Made by a program: the position numbers and the translations under genes. Under the pieces are notes generated by a model. That model saw only the letters and a program-made list of their open reading frames with translations, searched no databases and had not been told where the DNA came from. A stretch of 64,000 bases of DNA from Actinoalloteichus fjordicus (GTDB taxonomy: Bacteria > Actinomycetota > Actinomycetes > Mycobacteriales > Pseudonocardiaceae), in assembly GCF_001941625.1 (NCBI RefSeq), contig NZ_CP016076.1:4676249-4740248 (forward strand), given 5' to 3'. This document shows, piece by piece, positions 34,101 to 42,840 of this stretch. The first letter of the stretch is position 1. The number at the start of each line of letters is the position of its first letter.

Positions 34101-34735
34101 TGGTGGCGACCGTACGGGTCGCCGAGGATCGCACGCTGGCCGACGTCCACGACGACGTCGTGGCGATCACGGCGACGCCCGCCGAAGCCGACGGCGTCGC
34201 GTCCGTCGGGACTGACTCCGACGGCGAACCGAGCCTGATCGCCGTGCCCGCCGACGTATGCTTCGCGATCGCCCATCCCCTGCACCTCGGTGCGGCGGCT
34301 GCCGACTGGGCCGCCGTCTTCGCCGACTACGAGATCACGCAGTCGTTCCAGCAGCTCGGCAGGCCGGTGTACGAGCTGGCCGAGGAGGAGCGGGCGGGCT
34401 GGGACCTGTCGCGGTTCGAGGGCAGGCAGGTGCCGACCGGCCGAGTGCGGGCCTTGGAGCGGCGCGGTTGGACCTTGGAGAAGCCCGAGGCGGGGACTCG
34501 CGGCTCTCGAACGATCATCTCCTCGACGATCGGTCGGGTCGGCGTGAGTCTCCGGCTCGATCCGGGCTTCCCCATGTTCGACACCCCGGAGCCGGTGCAG
34601 GAGCTCAGCAGAGTCTTCGCCTGGGCAGGATCCGGACTGGGCACGGCGGGGAAGCCGACCCTGGGCGATCTCGACCCGATCGAGGCCTCGGAGCTGCTGG
34701 GTGCGCTCACCGACCTGACCGCAGTCGCAGGCTGA
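31184..34735 (+). CDS. DUF4132 domain protein, paralog 3 (YehI/MolR-like)
   Basis: A 1183-residue protein, the longest of the three paralogs, starting at GTG 31184 with AAGGAGG 5 bp upstream. It shares the N-terminus (EAFLVPEEWATRIDPRRDG), the middle repeats (YLDRHGTVLVPFLTYLV; CDPASLTRFTLALFQDWLPS) and the full DUF4132 end (LKKSVRKIAAEQVRRLESAM; HPVLVHLVRRLVWLVERDG; VCFAIAHPLHLG; VFADYEITQSFQQLGRPVYE). It is followed after 125 bp, which include a strong hairpin, by the MoxR gene. Divergence from paralog 2 is large, so the duplication is old. Presumably it is the partner most tightly tied to the downstream MoxR-vWA operon. Confidence 0.88.
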   Translation: MSTAETPTRDDEAFLVPEEWATRIDPRRDGRLRPSVALDRGARAKVKRLLTKAENALTTTLDAAGQGDAELVAAAVGQRAGEPTPLGAAAVLAIVATTVEYKRIASLTAFADVWTKDHGAAFAAEAVVELAGIRVASRDQGRGSSSSWDLRRRCADFALAAAWRGEPVARRVRALLSAASDADYAAARDALATQLGTKSDAALAGECSDAAAPAEVRPADWMRSLVAAYLLPSEVDRVTALCAAPWIAVALPTQCGLVLRSVSTAEQLAALPLTDPGEVSVLPISAEDLTTLAEQLGPGVVPLATTLLDVPDSTGPDEHALLDLLAGLPGDAAFDAVAARLGRRHAYAAALAATRRDPERTWRRLPVIAAGGPIVIDGEEHDPAAGAARLLWDLAPAEHTSAEDTATGSADPSLHEARRAALTAVPRPADHRPSATDAELPALLAEPPWRPGGTAVEPAWLPVHAPADRGPIWRPGEREEWAATETGPSPLGPDPDWEALITSFRSYKLEPGSAVALFTEGPIELLSPQLRWFRPQPAGVDPGWLRRLAARHGGLVATAVHRGAEAAPHTHSPALLPYVDVRTVGHFTKIAASGPALAEAYLDRHGTVLVPFLTYLVTTQWHSEGHPARPTAIEWLRRLAARTSTAEVVTQAQACGDQAAAAIGELLALHPHDVLPRPVPVIGGWVDAALLPQILLRGGDHALPVDLVPALLACVGSAGLRREYAGLKVIEETCDPASLTRFTLALFQDWLPSRRSSDSGWVFAMLRYFGDDEAARMLARRLPHWASYGEPTLAEGGLSVLFRMGSDTALRLVREIAEAPKPASLKRSAGFTLSAAARDRGLDTEQLADRLVPDLGLSEQGTLELDYGSRRFLVGFDEALTPFVTNADGTARKSLPTPGVQDDAELAAAARRRFTELKKSVRKIAAEQVRRLESAMIGGRRWRRSDFEALIRHPVLVHLVRRLVWLVERDGRVVATVRVAEDRTLADVHDDVVAITATPAEADGVASVGTDSDGEPSLIAVPADVCFAIAHPLHLGAAAADWAAVFADYEITQSFQQLGRPVYELAEEERAGWDLSRFEGRQVPTGRVRALERRGWTLEKPEAGTRGSRTIISSTIGRVGVSLRLDPGFPMFDTPEPVQELSRVFAWAGSGLGTAGKPTLGDLDPIEASELLGALTDLTAVAG

Positions 34736-34750
34736 CCTCGGCGGCGCCGC

Positions 34751-34793
34751 GCCGGCCGCAGCGGTCCACCGCCGATCGGCGGCTGCGGCCGGC
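34751..34793 (+). terminator. Strong hairpin between DUF4132 paralog 3 and the MoxR operon
   Basis: GCCGGCCGCAGC (34751-34762) pairs perfectly with GCTGCGGCCGGC (34782-34793), and the loop itself contains the palindrome CCGCCGATCGGCGG. It begins 16 bp after the stop. It may terminate the DUF4132 message or act as an attenuator that sets the ratio to the downstream genes. Confidence 0.6.
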
Positions 34794-34860
34794 AGGCAAG
34801 GTCACTCACCGCCGATTCGCCCGACCACATCGACCGACCCGAGAGAGACCCCCGACACCG

Positions 34861-35952
34861 ATGTCCCAGGACAGCCTGCAACGACCGCCCGCCGAGATCC
34901 GGCACGCCGACGAACTGACTCGGCTGCGCGCCGAGGACACCAGGCATCGGCCGCCCGGCTGGGCGCTGAGCCTGTCGGCCGCCCGCCGGTTCATCGTGGG
35001 CGACGAGCGCGCCCGCATCAGCCGCAAGTTCGTCGGTGACCCCTCGCTGATCGATCGCGCCCTGGTCACACTGGCCACCAGCCGAGGCCTGATGCTGGTC
35101 GGCGAGCCGGGCACGGCGAAGTCGCTGCTCTCGGAACTGATCGCGGCCGCGGTCTGCGGCGAGTCCACGCTGACCATCCAGGGCGGCGCGGCCACCACCG
35201 AAGACCAGATCAAGTACTCGTGGAACTACGCGATGCTGGTCTCCGACGGCCCGTCGCCCCGGTCGCTGGTGCCCGCGCCGATGCTGCGCGGCATGGCGGA
35301 GGGGAAGATCGTCCGCTTCGAGGAGATCACCCGCTGCCCGCTCGAAGTGCAGGACTCGATGTTGTCGCTGCTGTCGGAGCGGGTGGTGGCCGTCCCCGAG
35401 CTGCCGGGGGCGGACTCGATGGTCTTCGCGCGGGAGGGTTTCAATGTGATCGCCACCGCGAACACCCGCGACCGGGGCGTCAACGAGATGAGCGCGGCGC
35501 TCAAGCGTCGATTCAACTTCGAGACCGTGTTCCCGATCGCTGACCTGCGCACCGAACTGGACCTCGTCGAACGCGAGGCCACGAACCTGCTGCGCCGATC
35601 CGGTGTCGAGATCGTGCCCAGCCGGGACGTCCTCGAAGTGCTGGTGACCACCTTCCGCGAGCTGCGCAACGGCAAGACCGCGCAGGGCCAGTCGATGGAC
35701 CGGCTCTCCACCGTGATGAGCACGGCAGAGGCGGTGTCGGTCGCGCACGCCGTCGGCCTGCGCGGCTGGTTCCTCCGAGGCGAGGAGGGCAACGCCGCCG
35801 ACGTCGTCGAGTGCCTGGCGGGCACCGCCGCGAAGGACGGCGGCGAGGATCTGGCTCGGCTGCGACGGTACCTGGAGCAGCAGGTGCCGAAGAAGTCCGG
35901 CGGCCCGCAGTGGCAGGCGTTGCACGACGCCCGGCACCTGCTGCCCGGCTGA
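34861..35952 (+). CDS. MoxR-type AAA+ ATPase (YehL-like)
   Basis: A 363-residue AAA+ ATPase. Walker A is GLMLVGEPGTAKSLLSELIA (about residue 80), Walker B is KIVRFEEITRCPLEVQDSML (about 150), and sensor 1 is NVIATANTRDRGVNEMSAAL (about 195). The last is followed by KRRFNFETVFPI with the arginine finger region. The acidic Walker B Glu pair is intact, so it should hydrolyse ATP. MoxR ATPases remodel or activate partners that carry VWA domains; a VWA gene is two positions downstream. The E. coli counterpart in gene order is YehL. Its stop overlaps the next start (TGATG), which starts a four-gene coupled operon. Confidence 0.92.
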   Translation: MSQDSLQRPPAEIRHADELTRLRAEDTRHRPPGWALSLSAARRFIVGDERARISRKFVGDPSLIDRALVTLATSRGLMLVGEPGTAKSLLSELIAAAVCGESTLTIQGGAATTEDQIKYSWNYAMLVSDGPSPRSLVPAPMLRGMAEGKIVRFEEITRCPLEVQDSMLSLLSERVVAVPELPGADSMVFAREGFNVIATANTRDRGVNEMSAALKRRFNFETVFPIADLRTELDLVEREATNLLRRSGVEIVPSRDVLEVLVTTFRELRNGKTAQGQSMDRLSTVMSTAEAVSVAHAVGLRGWFLRGEEGNAADVVECLAGTAAKDGGEDLARLRRYLEQQVPKKSGGPQWQALHDARHLLPG

Positions 35953-38357
35953 TGCCCGCCACCTTCCTCGGGGTCCGCCACCACAGCCCGGCCTGCGCCC
36001 GGCTGGTCGCGTCGACCATCGCATCGCTGCGGCCGGCGATCGTGCTGGTGGAGGGGCCTGCCGACGTCAACGACCGGCTCGACGAGCTGCTCCTCGGCCA
36101 TCAGCTGCCGATCGCGATCTTCAGCTACTACCGGGACGCCCACCGAGCGCAGTCCTCGTGGACGCCGTTCTGCGAGTACTCGCCGGAATGGGTGGCGCTC
36201 ACCGCCGGTCGCGCACAGGGCGCCGAGGTCCGGTTCATCGACCTGCCCGCATGGCACTCGGCGCTGTCCGACCGCCGCAACCGCTATGCCGACGCCGAGA
36301 CCCGCTACTCCGCCGTCGTCGACGAGCTGTGCCGCCGGTTCGCCGTCGACAACGTCGACACGCTCTGGGACCACCTCTTCGAGGCCGAGGCCGACGACGG
36401 GCTGGCAGACCGGCTGGCGGCCTACTTCGACCTGCTGCGCGGAGAGCCCGCCCTCGGCGCGGCCGCCGACTCGGGCAGCGGTGCTGCCGAGGCGGGCGGA
36501 GTGGATGCCGCCCGCATCGCCGAGGCGGGCGAATCGGACACCGCCCGCGAGGCGTACATGGCCGAGTGGGTGCGGGCGGCGGTCGCCGAGGCGGGCGACC
36601 GACCGGTGCTGGTGATCACCGGCGGCTTCCATCGGCCCGCGCTGGTCGCCGCCGCCGCGACGCCGGGCACGAGCACCGAGCCGCCGGAGATCCCCCGCCC
36701 GGCCTGCGACGCGGTGAGCGGCAGCTACCTGGTGCCGTACTCCTTCACCCGGCTGGACTCCTTCGTGGGCTACGAGGCGGGGATGCCGTCACCGGAGTAC
36801 TACCAGCGGCTCTGGGAAGACGGCCTGGATCGGGCGGCCGAGACGGCGATGGCGGCGGTGATCGAGCGGCTGCGGAAGCGCAGGCAGCCGGTGTCCACCG
36901 CGGACCTGATCGCGGCCAGGGCGGGGGCGGACGGGCTGGCCCGGCTGCGCGGACACCGCTCCCCCACGCGGACCGACATGCTCGACGGGCTGGTCACGGC
37001 GCTGGTGTCGGAGGACCTGGCGCATCCGCTGCCCTGGACGACCCGTGGCCTGATCGCACCGGGAACGCATCCGGCGGTGGTGGAGATGGTGGCCGCGTTG
37101 CGCGGCGACCGCGTCGGCGTCCTGCACCCCGACACCCCGGCGCCGCCGCTGGTGGCCGCCGTGTTGGCCGAGCTGGAACGGCACGTCCTCGTCGACGGCA
37201 TGGTCACCCTGAACCTGGTCGAGGACGGTGACCGGGAACGCAGTCGGGTACTGCATCGCCTGCGGGTGCTGGGAATTCCCGGCATCGAACGGACCGCCGG
37301 GCCTGCGACCGGGGCCGATCCGGTCGCCGAGGAGCGCTGGGAGCTGACGGACGGCGAGCAGCGGCTGACCGCGTTGATCGAGGCGGGCGCCTACGGTGCC
37401 ACGCTCGTCGACGCCGGGACCGCGCTGCTGACGGAGCGGGCGGGCTCCGCCGGGTCCGATGTGGACGAGCTGGCCGCCGTGCTGTTCGACGCGGCGCTGT
37501 GCGGGCTGGCGGAGTTGACCGAGAGCGTCATCTCCTCGGTCGAGGCCGGGGTGGCGGGGGCGACGGATCTCGGTGCGCTGGGCCGGGTGCTGGCCACGGT
37601 GCTCGGGCTGTGGCGCCATGACCGGCTGTTGGGCTCGGTGCGCAATCCCTTGTTCGGCGCGGTCGTCCATGGCGCCCTCACGCGGGTGTTGTGGCTCGCC
37701 GAGGGAATCCAGGCCGGTCCGGCGCCCGCCGACCTCCCCCGGATCGCGGCCGTGGCCGCCGCCAGGGACGCCCTGCGGCACGCCGAGGTCGAACTCGACC
37801 TGGACCGTGCCTCCGCCGTGGCGGTGATGCGCCGGATCAGCGTGGACGACGCGGCGCCACCGGACCTGCGCGGCGCCGCCGTCGGCTTCTGCTGGTCGGT
37901 GGACGGCGGCGTCCGCGATGCGGGCGGCGCGGCCAGAGCGGCGGCCCGGCCGCACACGCTCGGCGACTGGCTGGCCGGGCTGTTCGTCCTCGCGCGCGAC
38001 GAGGTGCTGACCGACGGCGAGGCGGATCGAGGATCCGAGGTCGATTCCGCCGGAGCCGACGGTGCAGGCCGCTCCGATGTGCTGAGCGTCCTGGACGAGA
38101 TCGTCGCCGCGATGACCGAGGACGACTTCCTCGTGGCACTGCCCGCACTGCGCGGTGCCTTCGAGTTCTTCCCGCCGAGGGAACGGGAGACGATCGCCGA
38201 GGGTCTGCTGGCCCGGCGGGGAATGCGCGGTTCGGCACGGGGGCTGCTGCGTACGACGGCGGACCCGCTGGTGATCGCGGAGGCCTCGGCCTTGGAGGCG
38301 CGCGTGTCCCGGCTGTGTGCCCGCGAGGGCCTCGTCTCGGCGGAGGGGCGACGATGA
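35952..38357 (+). CDS. DUF5682 family protein (YehM-like)
   Basis: An 801-residue protein beginning MPATFLGVRHHSPACARLV at an ATG overlapping the MoxR stop. The N-terminal third (His-His-Ser-Pro motif, LRPAIVLVEGPADVNDRL, LPIAIFSYYRD) resembles, at motif level only, TraB/TIKI-type metal-dependent proteins; that link is speculative. A strand VLVITGGFHRPALVAAAA and an ETAMAAVIERLRKRRQPVST helix follow, and the C-terminal half is helical. Two low-complexity Ala/Gly/Asp inserts occur (around residues 172-195 and 692-710). It corresponds to YehM in the E. coli locus. Role unknown; it is always encoded with the MoxR and VWA genes in such loci. Confidence 0.88.
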   Translation: MPATFLGVRHHSPACARLVASTIASLRPAIVLVEGPADVNDRLDELLLGHQLPIAIFSYYRDAHRAQSSWTPFCEYSPEWVALTAGRAQGAEVRFIDLPAWHSALSDRRNRYADAETRYSAVVDELCRRFAVDNVDTLWDHLFEAEADDGLADRLAAYFDLLRGEPALGAAADSGSGAAEAGGVDAARIAEAGESDTAREAYMAEWVRAAVAEAGDRPVLVITGGFHRPALVAAAATPGTSTEPPEIPRPACDAVSGSYLVPYSFTRLDSFVGYEAGMPSPEYYQRLWEDGLDRAAETAMAAVIERLRKRRQPVSTADLIAARAGADGLARLRGHRSPTRTDMLDGLVTALVSEDLAHPLPWTTRGLIAPGTHPAVVEMVAALRGDRVGVLHPDTPAPPLVAAVLAELERHVLVDGMVTLNLVEDGDRERSRVLHRLRVLGIPGIERTAGPATGADPVAEERWELTDGEQRLTALIEAGAYGATLVDAGTALLTERAGSAGSDVDELAAVLFDAALCGLAELTESVISSVEAGVAGATDLGALGRVLATVLGLWRHDRLLGSVRNPLFGAVVHGALTRVLWLAEGIQAGPAPADLPRIAAVAAARDALRHAEVELDLDRASAVAVMRRISVDDAAPPDLRGAAVGFCWSVDGGVRDAGGAARAAARPHTLGDWLAGLFVLARDEVLTDGEADRGSEVDSAGADGAGRSDVLSVLDEIVAAMTEDDFLVALPALRGAFEFFPPRERETIAEGLLARRGMRGSARGLLRTTADPLVIAEASALEARVSRLCAREGLVSAEGRR

Positions 38358-39496
38358 CCGAGGAGAACCCGGATCTCCAGCGCTGGCGGCTGATCCTGGG
38401 CGCCCCGGCCGAGAAGCACACCGGGCCGCCCGTCGGCGACGGTGCAGGCCGCGACGAAGCACTGAACTGGCTGTACGGCCGCGACCCCGAACTGGCCCGG
38501 CGCGGTGTCCGGCGCGGCGGCTCGCCAGGGAGCCGGGAGGGCGGCGACGGACCGTCCGTGCTGACGACAGTGGACTGGCTGGACGCGGTGCACCGACTCT
38601 TTCCCCGGGAGACCGTCGAACGACTACAGCGGGACGCCGTGGAACGCTTCGAAATCCTCGACGTCGTCACCGACCCCGAGGTGCTGGCACGGATCGAACC
38701 GAGTCAGAGCCTGCTTCGCGCGGTGCTGCGCACCAAGCACCTGATGAATCCCGACGTCCTGGCCCTGGCCAGGAAGCTCGTCGAGCAGGTGATCCGGGAG
38801 CTGATGGCGAAGCTGGCCACCGAGGTGCGGCAGTCCTTCACGGGGACCAGGGCTCGCAGGCCCAGCCGCTTCAAACAGGCTCGGAACTTCGACTTCCGGA
38901 GCACGATCCGCGCGAATCTGGGGAACTACCAGCCGGAACAGCGGAGGGTCTCCATCGAGGAGCCTCGGTTCTACTCTCGCACCCGCCGCGCGATCGATCA
39001 GTGGCAGTTGGTCCTGCTCGTCGATCAGTCCGGCTCGATGGCCGGATCGGTCATCCACACCGCCGTGACGGCAGCCTGTCTGTGGGGCCTGCCGGGGCTC
39101 AGGACGCACCTCGTCGCCTTCGACACCTCGGTGGTCGACCTGACCGACGACGTGACCGATCCCGTGGAGCTGCTGATGAAGGTGCAGCTCGGCGGCGGAA
39201 CCGACATCGCCAAGGCGGTGCGCTACGGGGCGGGCCTGGTGGACAACCCGCGTCGCTCGATCGTCGCGGTCATCACCGACTTCTACGAGGGCGGGGACGC
39301 GCATCAGCTGATCCGCACGGTGCGCGCCCTGGTGGAGCAGGGCACCGTGGTGCTGGGCCTGGCCGCGCTCGACGAGGACGCGAACCCGAACTACGACCGG
39401 ACGACGGCCGGCCGGCTGGCGGACGTCGGAGCCCAGGTCGGCGCGATGACACCCAGTCAGCTGGCGAACTTCGTCGCGGAGAGGATCGGCCGATGA
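38354..39496 (+). CDS. VWA domain protein (YehP-like)
   Basis: A 380-residue protein starting at the ATG that overlaps the DUF5682 stop (ATGA). The N-terminal 200 residues are helical (VLARIEPSQSLLRAVLRTKH; ARKLVEQVIRELMAKLATEV). The von Willebrand A domain begins near 215 with WQLVLLVDQSGSMAGSVIH, the DxSxS metal-ion-dependent adhesion site, then GGGTDIAKAVRYGAGLVDNP with the MIDAS Thr, and VAVITDFYEGGDAHQLI with the third ligand Asp. All MIDAS residues are present, so it should bind Mg and a protein partner. It is the expected client or adaptor of the MoxR ATPase. Counterpart of E. coli YehP. Confidence 0.92.
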   Translation: MTEENPDLQRWRLILGAPAEKHTGPPVGDGAGRDEALNWLYGRDPELARRGVRRGGSPGSREGGDGPSVLTTVDWLDAVHRLFPRETVERLQRDAVERFEILDVVTDPEVLARIEPSQSLLRAVLRTKHLMNPDVLALARKLVEQVIRELMAKLATEVRQSFTGTRARRPSRFKQARNFDFRSTIRANLGNYQPEQRRVSIEEPRFYSRTRRAIDQWQLVLLVDQSGSMAGSVIHTAVTAACLWGLPGLRTHLVAFDTSVVDLTDDVTDPVELLMKVQLGGGTDIAKAVRYGAGLVDNPRRSIVAVITDFYEGGDAHQLIRTVRALVEQGTVVLGLAALDEDANPNYDRTTAGRLADVGAQVGAMTPSQLANFVAERIGR

Positions 39497-41730
39497 CCCG
39501 CTCCGACCTGCTGGCGCTGTCCACCGAAGCACTGGCGGCGCTGGCCAACCGAGGCCTGGTCAAGCGCGCGGCCAAGGACTTGGACGCGGGCGTCGTCCCG
39601 GCGGTGACGCTCGACGCCGACGGCACCGTGCACGGTCGCTTTCCCGACGGCGTCGGGACGGCGCTGCCCGGTGGCGTCGGGCTGGACGGCGCGCGCTGCG
39701 ACTGTGCCTCGATCTCGATCTGCCGACATCGGATCGGGTTGGTGCTGGCGTATCAGCGGCAGGCGGGGGCGGGCGACGACGGGGCGACGGGGGCCGAGCC
39801 GACCGGGGCCGGGGTGGCGGCGGCTGGTTCGGCCGGCCACGGCGGCGCGACGACCGACGTGGCGAGCGAGGTGGGCGTCCTGACAGCGCAGGCGGTTCCC
39901 GACGCTCCGACCGCCACGGAAGGCCCGACAGCTGGCGGAGACGCACGAGAGCAGCCTGCGTCTCCAGGGTCGACGACATCCGGAGACCCGAGGGCTCGGG
40001 AGGACCCGGGAGATCCGGTGGCCGGGGACGCCGACCCGGCGGGCTCGGTGTCGGCGACCACCGCGCCCAGGCGCGCCCAGTGGTCCCCCGGCGACTTCGA
40101 GGACGAGGCGGTGCGCGAGCTGATCGGCTCGCGGGCGATGACCACCGCCCGCCGCCTGCACCGGGCGGGCTATTCGGCCAGAGTCCGCCGGTCCACCGAA
40201 TCCGATCCGGTGGCTCGGGTCGAGCTGGCCTCCTGCACCGTGCGGTTCCTGGTTCCCGGCGAACCTGCCTATGTGCACACCGACGCGGCCGGGGCAGACC
40301 GAGGCGAGTTCATCGCGCTGGCCGTGTGGGCCTTCCGGGCGGCCGACGAGCGAGGGCTGACCGAGGACGACGTCCGGCTGGACGTCGGCGACCGGGCCGA
40401 CACCACGACCTCCGGGATCGAACCCGCCCTCGCACTGGCGGACCGACTGCTCCTCGACGGTGCCATGCATGCGGGGCCTGCCTCCATCGCCGAACTGCGT
40501 CGCGCCGCCGCGACCCTGCAGAGCAGGAATCTGCACTGGCCCGCCGCCACGCTGAGCGAGCTGGTGGAACAGCTCACCGCCTATGCCGATCGCAGCGCTC
40601 ACCATCGGAGCCTGCGGGTCGCCGAACTCCTCGTCGAGCTGCATGCCCGGCATCGGGCCGTCGTCAACGGCGGCGCCAGTCCGCGCTCGCGCGTGCTGGG
40701 CACCGACGAGCCCGCCAAGACTCCGTTGCGGCGAGTCCGCCTGACGAGCCTCGGCGCCAGGGTCACCGGTACGGCCGCCGACCGCACCGTGGAGGTGTTC
40801 CTCGCCCACGTCGACACCGGGACGGTCCTGGTCCTGCGCCGCCGGTACGAGGTCGCGGAGGGCGAAGAGCTGACCGGACACGATCTGGCGCCGCGACGGG
40901 TCGCGCGGGCGTCGCTACGGGCGCTGGCCGCCGCCGAGATCGTGTCGGAGACGGCATCGCGAACCGCGGGCAGGCTCCTGCACATCGCGGACGGCCGGGT
41001 GGCCAGGACGACCGTGCTGCCGCTGGGCACCGCGTGGAACCGCCTGCCCGATCCGCTGGTCATCGACGACTTCGCGGCGGCGGCACGAGCGCGCGAGGAC
41101 CTGCCGCCCCGGCTGATCCGGCCGCGCGTCGAGGCCGAGGACGTGCACGTCGTTAGGGTGGCTCGAGTGGTCGAGATCGGCTACCACCCCGGCGACCAGC
41201 GGCTGGATGCGGTGATCGCCGATGCGGCAGGCACCCCGATGACCGTCTCGGCGGCCTACCGCACCTCGGCCCCCGGTGCGCTGGACGCGCTGGCCGAGGC
41301 GCTGCGCAGGCAGGACGGCGACGACCTGTCGATCAGCGGCCTGCTGACCAGGGTGCGGGGCGGGCTCGTCCTGGAACCGATCGCCGTGCTGGTCGGGCCG
41401 GACGTGGTGCTGCCCGATTTCGCGCCGGGCGACGGCGGGTCCGCGCTGGCGACGGCGATCCACACGCGGCCCGCACCACTGGACTCGGCATTGGAGACGG
41501 CGCTCCTGGTGCTCGCCGAGGCCGCCCATCGTGGTCTACGGCATCCCACGCCGGGCCTGCGCCGCCGGATCGAGGATGCGGCGACCGGTCTGAACCGGGT
41601 CGGCCTGCGTACCGGAGGGGCGTTGACGGCCGAGTTCGCGACCTCGCTGGCGGCCGAGGATCTTGTCGCCAGGGCCGAGTCCTGGCTGGCCGCTCACCTT
41701 CGCCTGCTGGTGACGACCGAGATCCGGTGA
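39493..41730 (+). CDS. SWIM zinc-finger protein (YehQ-like)
   Basis: A 745-residue protein overlapping the VWA stop (ATGA). It begins MTRSDLLALSTEALAALANR and has a SWIM zinc finger near residue 70, CDCASISICRHRIGLVLAYQ (Cys-x-Cys ... Cys-x-His). Residues about 95-195 are an Ala/Gly/Thr/Pro-rich disordered stretch. The remaining 550 residues hold the conserved body of the family (for example SRAMTTARRLHRAGYSARVR and RNLHWPAATLSELVEQLTAY). SWIM fingers bind nucleic acid or proteins, so this may be the target-recognition member of the system. Counterpart of E. coli YehQ; last gene of the operon. Confidence 0.88.
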   Translation: MTRSDLLALSTEALAALANRGLVKRAAKDLDAGVVPAVTLDADGTVHGRFPDGVGTALPGGVGLDGARCDCASISICRHRIGLVLAYQRQAGAGDDGATGAEPTGAGVAAAGSAGHGGATTDVASEVGVLTAQAVPDAPTATEGPTAGGDAREQPASPGSTTSGDPRAREDPGDPVAGDADPAGSVSATTAPRRAQWSPGDFEDEAVRELIGSRAMTTARRLHRAGYSARVRRSTESDPVARVELASCTVRFLVPGEPAYVHTDAAGADRGEFIALAVWAFRAADERGLTEDDVRLDVGDRADTTTSGIEPALALADRLLLDGAMHAGPASIAELRRAAATLQSRNLHWPAATLSELVEQLTAYADRSAHHRSLRVAELLVELHARHRAVVNGGASPRSRVLGTDEPAKTPLRRVRLTSLGARVTGTAADRTVEVFLAHVDTGTVLVLRRRYEVAEGEELTGHDLAPRRVARASLRALAAAEIVSETASRTAGRLLHIADGRVARTTVLPLGTAWNRLPDPLVIDDFAAAARAREDLPPRLIRPRVEAEDVHVVRVARVVEIGYHPGDQRLDAVIADAAGTPMTVSAAYRTSAPGALDALAEALRRQDGDDLSISGLLTRVRGGLVLEPIAVLVGPDVVLPDFAPGDGGSALATAIHTRPAPLDSALETALLVLAEAAHRGLRHPTPGLRRRIEDAATGLNRVGLRTGGALTAEFATSLAAEDLVARAESWLAAHLRLLVTTEIR

Positions 41731-42195
41731 CGACGGGCCGGATCGTGCCCGGTGCGGGTTCCTCGCCGAGCCTCTTCTGGTCGTCGCCGGGCGGGGCTCT
41801 CTGGTGGCGGACCGGGACTCGGACGAATCGCGCAGCCGGCCGGGCCGCCTGCGCGGGGCAGGAGGACCCGACCGCGTGCTCGGTTTCGCGGCGGCCGTGG
41901 TTCCCCGGCCGACCTCCCGCCAGGCGACGCGCGCCGGCTGTGGCACCAGCTCCTCCCGCGCTTGATCGGCACCGCCGAGGACGGAATGCGCGACACCGGG
42001 CTCGTGCTCCACCCTGTCCCGAGGCGATGTCGGGTCACGACAGGCGAACTGAGCGATCCCGGGCACGTCGAGCGAGCGCGGCGACGAGGACCGCTGCACA
42101 GCCACCGGCTGCGAGGGCCGCGTAGACGAGGATGAAGGCGACACCGGCAGGCGAGGTCGACGTGAAGATCAGCGCTGTCAGTGCGGACCGCCCAC
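41731..42195. other. Convergent intergenic gap, no gene recognised
   Basis: 465 bp between the SWIM gene and the response-regulator gene end. On the minus strand a hydrophobic stretch (reading FILVYAALAAGGCAAVLVAA) lies at about 42060-42150, but no start codon precedes it in frame after the regulator stop. No clear terminator found. Confidence 0.5.
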
Positions 42196-42840
42196 TCAGG
42201 TGATCCGCGCCCGCTGATCGACCAGCACCGCCTGGGTTCGATTGGCGCAGTCGAGTACGAGCAGGATGCGCGAGACGTAGCCCTTGATCGTCGGCTCCGA
42301 GAGGTGCAGTCTCCGCCCGATGGCGGCGTTGGTGAGCCCCTCGCCCATGAGGGTGAGGATCTCCCGTTCTCGTTCGGTGAGTCCGTCGAGCAGCCGCACG
42401 GCGGCCCGTCTGCGCTCGTCGGCGGCGGCGGTCGGCCGGAGCAGACCATGCATCGCCTGCGAGGAGAGCACCGCGTGTCCGTCGGCGGCGACGCGGACCA
42501 GGTTGAGCAGGTCCTCCGGCGGAGTGGTCTTGGCCAGGAAGCCCGCCGCGCCCGCACGCAGCGCGTCGAGGACATGGGCGTCCGAGTCGAAGGTGGTCAG
42601 GACGATCACGGCGGGCGGCTCGGGGAGGGCGCGCAGGTGCGGGAGCGCGGTGAGCCCGTCGACACCGGGCATCCGCAGGTCGAGCAGGACGACGTGGGGC
42701 CGTCCCCGTACCGAGGCCTCCACGGCCTCGGCCCCGTCGTGCGCTGGCGCGAGGACCTCCACATCGGCGCCGTCGGCAAGGATCGCGCCGAGATAACCAC
42801 ACACCATCGGCTCGTCGTCGACGACGAGGACCCGGATCAC
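42196..42840 (-). CDS. NarL/FixJ-type response regulator
   Basis: A 214-residue regulator. The receiver domain has the acidic pair in VLVVDDEP, the phospho-acceptor Asp in VVLLDLRMPGVDG, the Thr in VIVLTTFD and the Lys in GFLAKTTPPEDLL. The C-terminal LuxR helix-turn-helix reads LTEREREILTLMGEGLTNAA, then LSEPTIKGYVSRIL. GTG 42840 overlaps the stop of the histidine kinase gene (GTGA), so they form a coupled two-component pair. No nearby target is obvious. Confidence 0.92.
   Translation of the reverse strand: MIRVLVVDDEPMVCGYLGAILADGADVEVLAPAHDGAEAVEASVRGRPHVVLLDLRMPGVDGLTALPHLRALPEPPAVIVLTTFDSDAHVLDALRAGAAGFLAKTTPPEDLLNLVRVAADGHAVLSSQAMHGLLRPTAAADERRRAAVRLLDGLTEREREILTLMGEGLTNAAIGRRLHLSEPTIKGYVSRILLVLDCANRTQAVLVDQRARIT

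Noticed and set aside
42035-42195. Hydrophobic peptide after the response regulator
   Set aside because: The stretch looks like a membrane helix but has no in-frame start codon after the regulator stop.
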